From the NCBI GenBank assembly GCA_016868955.1, contig VGFF01000059.1:1-13148 (forward strand): DNA of 13,148 bases, written 5' to 3'. Below the pieces are notes generated by a model. The model was not told the origin of the DNA. It saw only the letters and a list, made by a program, of their open reading frames with translations, and ran no database searches. Shown one piece after another: positions 6,309 through 12,748 of this stretch (position 1 is its first letter; each line of letters begins with the position of its first letter). The translations under genes were made by a program, and so were the position numbers. Source of the DNA: Armatimonadota bacterium. GTDB lineage: Bacteria > Sysuimicrobiota > Sysuimicrobiia > Sysuimicrobiales > VGFF01.

Positions 6309-7214
6309 ATGATTCGCTACTCGTTCGAGGGCAAGGTCGTCATCGTCACCGGAGCCGCCTCCGGACTGTGTCGCGCGACGCTGGAGGCGTTCGTGCGCGC
6401 CGGCGCGCGCGGCGTCGTCGCCGACATCAACGAGGAGGGCGGGCGCAGCGTGGCCGACGGACTACGAGATGCCGCCGGCGAGGCCATGTTCATCCGGACG
6501 GACGTCCGCGACACGAAGTCCGTCGACGATCTCGTGCAGCGCACCGTCGAACGATGGGGCGGCTTGGACGTGCTCGTCAACTGCGCCGGCGTCGGGGTGC
6601 ACAAGACCGTCGTCGAGATGACCGACGACGAATGGGACTTCCAGGTCGACACGCAACAGCGCGCGGTCTTCCTGACGTGTCGAGCCGCGGCGCGCCAGAT
6701 GATCGCGCAAGGGCGGGGGGGACGGATCGTCAACTTCGGCTCGACCGGCGGGCACGTCGGGCGCGTGCGGGCGGCCGCGCATGGCACGTCCAAGGCGGGT
6801 ATCGTGCACTTCACGAAGGTGCTGGCGCTGGAGCTCGGTCCGCACAACATCACCGTCAACGTGGTCGGACCGGGGCTCATCGACATCCGCGGCATCTCGA
6901 ACGCCTTCTCCACCAACGAGTACGCGCAGCGTTTCGCGAACGAGGTGCCGCTCGGCCGGCTGGGGCGCCCAGAGGAGATCGCGAACACTGTGATGTTCGT
7001 AGCCACCGAGGAGGCGAGCTTCATCAACGGTCACGCGATCTGCGTCGACGGCGGTTACTCTGCCGGCAAATTGTCGATCGACGGACCGCATCGGACGGTG
7101 CACGCGCCCGTAAGCGCTGACCGCCGGCGACGCACCCCGGGCGGGGTTGGACACCCGACTGGCCCCGCGGTCGCCCGGAGCGTTGTTCCGGGGCACGGAA
7201 ATCTGATAAACTGA
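6309..7214 (+). CDS. Short-chain dehydrogenase/reductase with altered catalytic residues
   Basis: This 301-residue Rossmann-fold SDR is of the classical FabG-like type that oxidises or reduces alcohols/ketones with NAD(P)H. GKVVIVTG begins the cofactor site, Asp39 (VADIN) predicts NAD(H) preference, NCAG is at 91-94, and the end carries the usual NGHAICVDGGYS. Two conserved residues are changed: TGxxxGxG reads TGAASGLC (Cys21 for Gly), and the S-x12-Y-x3-K triad reads Ser145-His158-Lys162, with His exactly where Tyr belongs. The family usually ends near residue 257, but here about 44 Arg/Pro-rich residues follow and overlap the rimP promoter, as if a stop had been lost. ATG 6309 is chosen for its GGGGAG Shine-Dalgarno (6297-6302); the frame is open upstream but has no family similarity there. 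The substrate is unknown. Confidence 0.87.
   Translation: MIRYSFEGKVVIVTGAASGLCRATLEAFVRAGARGVVADINEEGGRSVADGLRDAAGEAMFIRTDVRDTKSVDDLVQRTVERWGGLDVLVNCAGVGVHKTVVEMTDDEWDFQVDTQQRAVFLTCRAAARQMIAQGRGGRIVNFGSTGGHVGRVRAAAHGTSKAGIVHFTKVLALELGPHNITVNVVGPGLIDIRGISNAFSTNEYAQRFANEVPLGRLGRPEEIANTVMFVATEEASFINGHAICVDGGYSAGKLSIDGPHRTVHAPVSADRRRRTPGGVGHPTGPAVARSVVPGHGNLIN
7183..7212 (+). promoter_or_regulatory. Putative promoter of the rimP-nusA-infB operon
   Basis: TTGTTC (7183-7188), an 18-bp spacer and TAAACT (7207-7212) preceded by TG at 7204-7205 form an extended -10 type promoter. It lies over the last codons of the dehydrogenase and would start transcription near 7219, about 100 nt upstream of rimP. 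Consensus fit is moderate, but the location before a long leader supports it. Confidence 0.5.
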
Positions 7215-7218
7215 GCGG

Positions 7219-7276
7219 GCGGCCGATCGCATGCGTGGCCGGCGCCTCTCGCACGAACTGGCACGGGCAAGGCCGC
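7219..7276 (+). other. Structured 5' leader of rimP, upstream part
   Basis: GCGGCC (7219-7224) can pair with GGCCGC (7271-7276), directly before the terminator-like hairpin, and a palindrome CGCATGCG lies at 7228-7235. This could be a folded leader arm or an antiterminator; no known riboswitch consensus was recognised. Confidence 0.3.
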
Positions 7277-7277
7277 G

Positions 7278-7306
7278 GAGTGGGTTTTCACCCACTCTTT
7301 CGTTTT
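7278..7306 (+). terminator. Intrinsic terminator / attenuator in the rimP leader
   Basis: A perfect 8-bp stem (GAGTGGGT at 7278-7285, ACCCACTC at 7290-7297) with a TTTC loop is followed by the T-rich tract TTTCGTTTT. It lies between the promoter and the first gene, 14 nt before the rimP start, so it fits attenuation of the operon rather than termination of the dehydrogenase transcript alone. In B. subtilis, NusA is known to autoregulate through termination in its operon leader, and similar hairpins precede rimP elsewhere; that mechanism here is inference. Confidence 0.72.
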
Positions 7307-7320
7307 GATGGAGCGACGCA

Positions 7321-7842
7321 TTGCGCCACGATCCAACGGCAACGGTGACGCCCCTCGCGCAGCGGATCGCCGATCACCTCGGCCTCGAGCTGGTCGACGT
7401 GGAGCCGGCGAGCGGAGACGGCCGGGCTGTGATCCGGGTTCTCGTGGATCGTGAGGGCGGGGTCTCGGTCGAGGACTGCGCGAACTTCAGCGAGATGCTG
7501 TCCCGACAGCTCGACATCGAGGAGCCGTTGCCGTACGCGTACACGTTGGAAGTCGCTTCTCCCGGCCTCGATCGGCCGCTCCGCAAGGCGGCGGATTTCG
7601 CCCGGTTTGCCGCGCAGCTCGTGCGGATCACGGTGACGGAGGCGGCGGCCGGCGCGCCGGCGGAGCAACGGAACTTCAAGGGGCGGCTGCTCGGATTTCG
7701 CGACGATCGTGTCGCCGTCGAGCTGGAGGATGGCACTGAGGCGCGGTTTCCATTGGCGACGATCGCCCAGGCTCGCCTGGTCGTCGACCCGGAGCGAATC
7801 CGGCAGGATCTCAAGGAGAGCAAGCGGCAGCGCAAGGGTTAA
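7321..7842 (+). CDS. rimP: Ribosome maturation factor RimP
   Basis: RimP (173 residues) binds pre-30S particles and assists assembly around S19 and S12. The first domain (about 8-85) contains GLELVDVE, VIRVLVDREGGVSVEDC and the family hallmark EVASPGLDRPL. The second, SH3-like domain (about 90-155) contains GRLLGFRDDRVAVELEDG. A short Lys/Arg-rich tail follows. Length is normal to slightly long, from an Ala-rich insertion near residue 105. The start is TTG, supported by GGAG (7310-7313) with 7 nt spacing; the ATG at 7308 is in another frame. It is the first gene of the operon and is preceded by an attenuator-like hairpin, so its expression is probably adjusted by termination. Confidence 0.95.
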   Translation: MRHDPTATVTPLAQRIADHLGLELVDVEPASGDGRAVIRVLVDREGGVSVEDCANFSEMLSRQLDIEEPLPYAYTLEVASPGLDRPLRKAADFARFAAQLVRITVTEAAAGAPAEQRNFKGRLLGFRDDRVAVELEDGTEARFPLATIAQARLVVDPERIRQDLKESKRQRKG

Positions 7843-7851
7843 TCCGTTGAT

Positions 7852-7868
7852 CGCCCCCTGATGGGGCG
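7852..7868 (+). other. Intercistronic hairpin between rimP and nusA
   Basis: A 6-bp GC stem (CGCCCC/GGGGCG) with a 5-nt loop lies in the 38-bp gap just before the nusA Shine-Dalgarno. There is no T-tract, so it is not a terminator. It could tune translation initiation or mRNA stability. Confidence 0.4.
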
Positions 7869-7880
7869 GCGAGGTGGAGC

Positions 7881-9152
7881 ATGAGCGGAGAGCTGATGCA
7901 GGCGCTCGAGCGCCTGGAAGAGGAACGCGGCATTGCGAAGAAGATCCTGCTGGAGGCGGTCGAGACCGCGCTGGTATCCGCCTACAAGAAGAACTTCGGC
8001 GGCACCGGGCAGAACGTGCGCGTGCAGATCGAGGACCGCACGGGCGTGATCCAGGTCTACAGCGTGAAGACGATCGTCGAGAACGTGGAAGACGCGGCGT
8101 CGCAGGTCGCGTTGTCGATCATGCGCGCCGAGGATCCTTCGGCCGAAGTCGGCGACCTCATCGAGGAAGAGATCACGCCGCGCGAGTTCGGCCGCATCGC
8201 GGCGCAGACCGCGAAGCAGGTGATCGTCCAGCGCATCCGAGAGGCGGAGCGCGAGATAGTGTACCAGGAGTTCCAGAAGCGCGAGCAAGAGATTGTCGCC
8301 GGCACGGTCCAACGCATCGAGAAACGCAACGTCTACGTCGACCTCGGACGCATCGAGGCGGTGCTCAGCCCGACCGAGCAGATTCCCCGCGAGTCGTACC
8401 GGCAGAGTGAGCGCATCAAGGTCTACGTCACCGAGGTCAAGCAGGGACCGCGCGGTCCGCAGATCCACGTCTCGCGGTTGCACCCCGGCTTGCTGAAGCG
8501 CTTGTTCGAGCAGGAGGTTCCGGAGATTCGCGAGGGCATCGTCGAGATCAAGACGATCGCGCGCGAGCCGGGTGCCCGCAGCAAGATCGCGGTCGCCTCG
8601 CGCGATCGAAACGTCGACCCGGTCGGCGCGTGTGTCGGTCCCAAGGGCTCGCGCGTGCAAATGGTCGTTGACGAGCTCCGCGGCGAGAAGATCGATATCG
8701 TTCCCTGGAACCTCGACGCTTCGTTGTTCGTCGCCTCGGCGCTGCAGCCGGCGAAGGTCGTGCGCGTCGAAATCGACGAGGAGACGAAGACCGCGAAGGT
8801 CATCGTGCCCGACAATCAGCTCTCGCTGGCCATCGGCCGCGAAGGACAGAACGCCCGCCTCGCAGCGAAGCTCACCGGCTGGCGCATCGACATCAAGAAC
8901 GAGATGCAGATGCGCGAGGCGGAGGCGGCGAAGCTGTTCGTCGACCTCACGGAAGAGGAGCTCGCCCAGTACGCGCAAGCGGACAGCGTCGCGGCGCCAG
9001 CGGATGGCGCCGCGACGACGCAGCCGGATGGGGCAGGCGCGGCGGAAGCGGCTACGACGGAGGCAACGACCACAGAGGCAGGTGCGACGGAGGCGGCCGG
9101 CGCGGCGGCGGAGCCTGCGGCGAGCGGTGAGGGGGCCGGCGCGGCATCGTGA
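7881..9152 (+). CDS. nusA: Transcription termination/antitermination factor NusA
   Basis: NusA (423 residues) binds RNA polymerase near the RNA exit channel and promotes pausing, hairpin termination and antitermination. The N-terminal polymerase-binding domain covers about 1-130, the S1 domain about 135-200 (GTVQRIEKRNVYVDLG), KH1 has GPKG at 253-256, and KH2 has GREG at 319-322. There are no C-terminal acidic repeats of the E. coli type. Instead, after about residue 370 the protein ends in a low-complexity Ala/Thr/Glu/Gly tail, encoded by imperfect repeats around GACGGAGGC. The ATG has a strong Shine-Dalgarno (GAGGTGGAG, 7871-7879), though unusually close. The stop overlaps the GTG start of ylxR (GTGA), indicating coupling. 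Confidence 0.97.
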   Translation: MSGELMQALERLEEERGIAKKILLEAVETALVSAYKKNFGGTGQNVRVQIEDRTGVIQVYSVKTIVENVEDAASQVALSIMRAEDPSAEVGDLIEEEITPREFGRIAAQTAKQVIVQRIREAEREIVYQEFQKREQEIVAGTVQRIEKRNVYVDLGRIEAVLSPTEQIPRESYRQSERIKVYVTEVKQGPRGPQIHVSRLHPGLLKRLFEQEVPEIREGIVEIKTIAREPGARSKIAVASRDRNVDPVGACVGPKGSRVQMVVDELRGEKIDIVPWNLDASLFVASALQPAKVVRVEIDEETKTAKVIVPDNQLSLAIGREGQNARLAAKLTGWRIDIKNEMQMREAEAAKLFVDLTEEELAQYAQADSVAAPADGAATTQPDGAGAAEAATTEATTTEAGATEAAGAAAEPAASGEGAGAAS

Positions 9153-9448
9153 CGATGCTTCGCTCGCGGCGCCGGCCGATCCGGACCTGCCTCGGCTGTG
9201 GGCAGACGCGGCCGAAGCTCGACATGGTCCGGATCGTGCGGAGCCCGGAAGGCGAAGTGGTCGTCGACACGTCCCGTGGGGCGAAGCGCAACGGTCGCGG
9301 CGCGTACGTCGATCCGAGGTCGGAGTGCATCGCCGCGTTGCGCGCGAGCCGGCGCTTGTCGCGGGAGCTCGAGGTCGAGATCCCGGAAGCGGTCTACGAC
9401 GAGCTGTCGTCGATCGCGGCGCAGCGGGGCGCGACGCCGTCCCGATGA
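9149..9448 (+). CDS. ylxR: YlxR family (DUF448) RNA-binding protein
   Basis: This 99-residue protein is of the YlxR family, small basic proteins found between nusA and infB; a B. subtilis member has been linked to gene regulation and RNase P binding. The signature RTCLGCGQTRPK with Cys14 and Cys17 and the loop GRGAYV (49-54) are both present, as is the RIVR strand. The GTG start overlaps the nusA stop by 4 bp; ATG 9155 is an in-frame alternative. The stop forms ATGA with a following 23-codon ORF. The ylxQ (L7Ae-like) gene that often comes next is absent. Confidence 0.92.
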   Translation: MTMLRSRRRPIRTCLGCGQTRPKLDMVRIVRSPEGEVVVDTSRGAKRNGRGAYVDPRSECIAALRASRRLSRELEVEIPEAVYDELSSIAAQRGATPSR

Positions 9449-9516
9449 ACGGCGCGGACCGCCGGGCGGCCCGGCGGGATCGACACGGAAGGTCCAAGTC
9501 GGCGGGAGGATCCTGA
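9445..9516 (+). CDS. Possible 23-residue ORF filling the ylxR-infB gap
   Basis: An ATG overlaps the ylxR stop (ATGA at 9445-9448), and this frame ends with TGA at 9514-9516, directly abutting the infB ATG. The peptide would be very Arg/Gly-rich (MNGADRRAARRDR...). It could be a coupling ORF keeping ribosomes on the message, or the residue of a lost ylxQ gene. It has no independent Shine-Dalgarno and no recognisable domain, so chance is a serious alternative. Confidence 0.25.
   Translation: MNGADRRAARRDRHGRSKSAGGS
9459..9477 (+). other. GC-rich hairpin between ylxR and infB
   Basis: A perfect 8-bp stem, CCGCCGGG/CCCGGCGG, encloses a CGG triloop. No T-tract follows. It lies 25 nt before the infB Shine-Dalgarno and may limit read-through, protect mRNA or be an RNA-processing site; a chance GC-rich inverted repeat is possible. 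Confidence 0.4.
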
Positions 9517-11970
9517 ATGCGGCTACATGAGTTGGCGAAGGAATTCGGCGTCGCGACGAAGGACGTGGCGGAGCGCCTCGCCGCGCTCGGATTCGACGTG
9601 AAGGCGAATCCGAACGCGGCGATCCCGGAACCAGCGGTCGCCGCGTTGCGCGCGAGCCCGCCGGCCCTCAGCGGTTCCACCGCGACCGCGACGGCGAAGA
9701 AACCGGCGCGAACCGTCGCGAAAGCCAAGGCGCCGACGCCGCCGCCCGCGCCGGAGCCGCCCGCGATCAAACGCCGGATCATCAAGCGCGCTGACGAAGT
9801 TGAACGGGACCGCGTGGAAGCGGACCGCATCGCAGTCGAGCAGGCCGCGATCGCGGCCGAGACGGCGCGCGATCAAGAGGAAACGGCGCGCCAGGCGAGA
9901 TTGGACGCCGAACGCGCGGCGGAAGCCGCACGAATCACGGCTGCGGCACCGCCGCCCCCACCGCCGGCGCCCGTCGAAGAGAAGCCTCAGATCGTGCTGC
10001 CGAAGCGGCACGCCGAGCCGGCCGTAACCGTCGCGCCGGAGGTCATGAAGCAAGGGGCGCAGCCGCGGCCGGAAGTGCGCAAGGGAGGACCGCCGCCGAT
10101 GCCGCCGCGGCGTCCGCCGGTCAAAGCGGGGGACGTCCGACGGCCGGGCACGCCGCCGCCGCCCCCACCGCCACCCCGCCCGCGCCACCAGGCGCCGCGG
10201 TCGACGATGGAAGCGCCGAGGGCGCCAGAAATGCCGGTGATCGCGGCCGAGATCTCGCTGGGCGGTCCGATCATGGTCGCGGACCTCGCGGCGAAGATCG
10301 GGGTTCCAGTCTCGGAGGTCGTCAAGCGGCTGATCTCGATCGGGGTCCTCGCCGGGATCAATCAGCAGTTGCCCGAGGAGACCGCGCGCAAGGTGGCCCG
10401 CGAGCTGGGAGTCGGCTCCGTTACCGCGGCCATGCCCGTCGCCGCCATGCCCGCCCAGCGCATCAAGATCGACGGCGGCGAGCTGCGCCCGCCGGTTGTC
10501 ACGGTCATGGGGCACGTCGACCACGGCAAGACCTCCCTGCTGGACGCGATCCGCAAGACGAACGTTTCCGGCGGGGAGTTCGGCGGCATCACGCAGCACA
10601 TCGGCGCGTACCAAGTTGAGCTGGACGGCAAGAATCTGACGTTCATCGATACGCCGGGCCACGAGGCGTTTACGACGCTGCGTGCGCGCGGGGCGCAAGT
10701 CACCGACGTGGCCGTGATCGTCGTCGCCGCGGATGACGGCGTGATGCCGCAAACCGTCGAGGCGATCAGCCACGCGAAGGCCGCCGGCGTGCCCATAGTC
10801 GTCGCCATGAACAAGATGGACATCGTCGGCGTCAACCCCGACCGCGTGAAGCAGCAATTGTCCGAGCACGGGCTCGTGCCCGAGGACTGGGGCGGCGACA
10901 CAGTCCTCGCACCGGTATCGGCGCGAACCGGCGAAGGGCTGCGCGAGATGCTGGAGATGATCCTGCTCGTCTCGGAGATCGCCGATCTTCACGCCGAGCG
11001 CAACAAGCCGGCGCGCGGCACCGTGCTGGAGTCGCGTTTGGAGAAGGGGCGCGGGCCGGTGGCGACCGTCCTCGTGCAGGAAGGGACGCTGCGTACCGGC
11101 GACGTGCTCGTCGCCGGCGAGTCCTACGGCAAGGTTCGCGCAATGTCCAACGATCGCGGGCAGCACATGGCCGAAGCCGGCCCGTCGACGCCGGCCGAGG
11201 TCATCGGCCTCAACGAGGTCGCAACCGCCGGCGATCTGCTCGAGGTCGTCGCCAACGAGCGTCGCGCGAGGGCGATCGCCGAGGAGCGGCGCGAACGGCG
11301 CCGCACGGTGGAGATGGCGCAAGGGCGCAAGGGTACGCTCGAGGAGAGCGTCGGCGCGCTCAAGGAGCTGCGCTTGATCCTCAAGGCGGACGTGCAAGGG
11401 TCGCTGGAGGCGATCACGGCAGCGCTCGCGCGCATGGGCACCGACGAGGTCGCAATCAACGTCATCCACACGGGCGTCGGCGGAATTAGCGAGTCCGACG
11501 TCATGCTCGCGGCGGCGTCGCGCGGTGCGATCCTCGGCTTCAACGTCCGCCCCGACAGCACGGTGCGCCGCGTGGCCGAAAAAGAAGGCGTCGACATCCG
11601 GACCTACCGGATCATCTACGAGGCGCTGGATGACGTCGGCAAGATGGTGAAGGGTCTGACGGCGCCCGTCATCACCGAGGTCGTGCTCGGGCGGGCGCAG
11701 ATCCGCCAGGTCTTCTCGATCTCGCGCTTTGGCAACATCGCCGGCTGCTACGTCACCGACGGGAAGCTTACGCGAACGGCGGGCGTGCGCCTGCTGCGGG
11801 ACGACGTCGTGATCTACGAAGGGAAGCTCGCGTCCTTGAAGCGCTTCAAGGACGACGCGCGCGAGGTCGTCTCCGGTTTCGAATGCGGCCTGCAGATCGA
11901 GAACTACAACGACATCAAGGAAGGGGACGTCGTCGAGGCGTTCATCATGCAGGAGCAGCCGGCCGCGTAG
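9517..11970 (+). CDS. infB: Translation initiation factor IF-2
   Basis: IF2 (817 residues) is the GTPase that brings initiator fMet-tRNA to the 30S subunit and promotes subunit joining. An IF2_N motif at residues 1-50 (LHELAKEFGV) is followed by a long charged and Pro-rich linker with eight consecutive prolines (213-220), then a second IF2_N-like domain (about 244-300). The G domain has G1 GHVDHGKT (332-339), G2 with Thr359, G3 DTPGH (378-382), G4 NKMD (432-435) and G5 SA (468-469), all intact. Domains II-IV follow to the C-terminus, including ADVQGSLEA and VGGISESDV. The Shine-Dalgarno GGGAGGA precedes the ATG by a few bases. Length is typical for high-GC bacteria. Confidence 0.98.
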   Translation: MRLHELAKEFGVATKDVAERLAALGFDVKANPNAAIPEPAVAALRASPPALSGSTATATAKKPARTVAKAKAPTPPPAPEPPAIKRRIIKRADEVERDRVEADRIAVEQAAIAAETARDQEETARQARLDAERAAEAARITAAAPPPPPPAPVEEKPQIVLPKRHAEPAVTVAPEVMKQGAQPRPEVRKGGPPPMPPRRPPVKAGDVRRPGTPPPPPPPPRPRHQAPRSTMEAPRAPEMPVIAAEISLGGPIMVADLAAKIGVPVSEVVKRLISIGVLAGINQQLPEETARKVARELGVGSVTAAMPVAAMPAQRIKIDGGELRPPVVTVMGHVDHGKTSLLDAIRKTNVSGGEFGGITQHIGAYQVELDGKNLTFIDTPGHEAFTTLRARGAQVTDVAVIVVAADDGVMPQTVEAISHAKAAGVPIVVAMNKMDIVGVNPDRVKQQLSEHGLVPEDWGGDTVLAPVSARTGEGLREMLEMILLVSEIADLHAERNKPARGTVLESRLEKGRGPVATVLVQEGTLRTGDVLVAGESYGKVRAMSNDRGQHMAEAGPSTPAEVIGLNEVATAGDLLEVVANERRARAIAEERRERRRTVEMAQGRKGTLEESVGALKELRLILKADVQGSLEAITAALARMGTDEVAINVIHTGVGGISESDVMLAAASRGAILGFNVRPDSTVRRVAEKEGVDIRTYRIIYEALDDVGKMVKGLTAPVITEVVLGRAQIRQVFSISRFGNIAGCYVTDGKLTRTAGVRLLRDDVVIYEGKLASLKRFKDDAREVVSGFECGLQIENYNDIKEGDVVEAFIMQEQPAA

Positions 11971-11994
11971 CGGAGGCCAGGCGGACGGGTTGGT

Positions 11995-12276
11995 ATGATC
12001 GTCGGCGTCGCGCGCATCACAGTCGGATTGCCGGCGGCCCGGAGCCTCAAGGACAAGCGCCGGGTCCTGCAGAGCCTGCTGCAACGTGTCCGCAACGAGT
12101 TCGCGGTTGCCGCCGCGGAAGTCGACGATCAAGGGGCGTGGACACGGGCGACGATCGGCGTGGCCTGCGTGAGCAATGACCGCCGGCACGCCGACCGCTG
12201 GATCTCGAAGGTCGTCGACTACGTCGAGCGCGACCGGGAAGCCGTTCTCATGGACGTCGACGTCGAAACGAGGTGA
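11995..12276 (+). CDS. DUF503 family protein (YlxP-like)
   Basis: This 93-residue protein is of the DUF503 family, small alpha/beta proteins recurrently placed between infB and rbfA; their biochemical role is not established. Typical features are the start MIVGVARITVGLP, the conserved SLKDKRRVLQSL helix and VRNEFAVAAAEVD, followed by IGVACVSND. The ATG lies 24 bp after infB with a modest Shine-Dalgarno. Its TGA stop (12274-12276) is part of the AGGTGA Shine-Dalgarno of rbfA, coupling the two genes. Confidence 0.9.
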   Translation: MIVGVARITVGLPAARSLKDKRRVLQSLLQRVRNEFAVAAAEVDDQGAWTRATIGVACVSNDRRHADRWISKVVDYVERDREAVLMDVDVETR

Positions 12277-12280
12277 CCCC

Positions 12281-12748
12281 ATGGCTTCCCCGCAACGAAT
12301 CGAGCGGCTGCGCGAGCTGATCAAGGAGGAGACCGGCCAGATCCTGCAGTTCGAGGTCAAGGACCCGCGCCTCGGCTTCGTGTCGGTGACCGACGTCGAG
12401 CTCTCCGCCGATCTGCACCACGCGAAGATCTACGTCAGCGTACTCGGCAACGACGAGCAGAAGGCGCAAACGATGGAGGGGCTGCGCAGCGCCGTCCGAT
12501 TCGTGCGCGGCGAGATCGGCCGCCGCATCAAGATCCATCACACGCCGGAGATCCAATTCCGCCTCGACGAATCCATCGAGCGGGGAACGCGCCTCGTGAA
12601 GATGATCGAGGCCGTGCGGGCCAAGGACGACGAGGCGGCCGCCGGGGAGGCGAAGGACCCCGCGCGAACCGGTGAGGAGTCCGCTCCGCGACCCGAAACG
12701 TCCGCCCGCAAGGAGGAGCCCGGAGGCGATGGTCAAGGCGGTCGCTGA
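12281..12748 (+). CDS. rbfA: 30S ribosome-binding factor RbfA
   Basis: RbfA (155 residues) is a KH-fold factor that matures the 5' end region of 16S rRNA in the 30S subunit, late in assembly. The core spans about residues 1-112: RIERLRELIKEE, DPRLGFVSVTDVELSADL, AKIYVSV, and the end strand PEIQFRLDESIERG. The last 40 residues are a Glu/Ala/Lys-rich low-complexity tail not needed by the fold. ATG 12281 is chosen because AGGTGA (12271-12276) precedes it by 4 nt; the frame is open further upstream but only inside the DUF503 gene. It overlaps nrnA by 20 bp. Confidence 0.95.
   Translation: MASPQRIERLRELIKEETGQILQFEVKDPRLGFVSVTDVELSADLHHAKIYVSVLGNDEQKAQTMEGLRSAVRFVRGEIGRRIKIHHTPEIQFRLDESIERGTRLVKMIEAVRAKDDEAAAGEAKDPARTGEESAPRPETSARKEEPGGDGQGGR

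Noticed and set aside
7308..7320. ATG at 7308 as the rimP start
   Set aside because: It is in a different frame from RimP. The in-frame start with correct Shine-Dalgarno spacing is TTG 7321.
7839..9830. A 663-codon minus-strand open frame across nusA, ylxR and the infB start
   Set aside because: It spans three confident plus-strand genes and their junctions, has no Shine-Dalgarno, and has the composition of a shadow frame.
9523..12360. A 945-codon open frame on the minus strand opposite infB
   Set aside because: It mirrors the codon structure of a well-conserved IF2 gene. High third-position G+C removes stops on the opposite strand, and the translation is Arg/Asp-rich with no domain.
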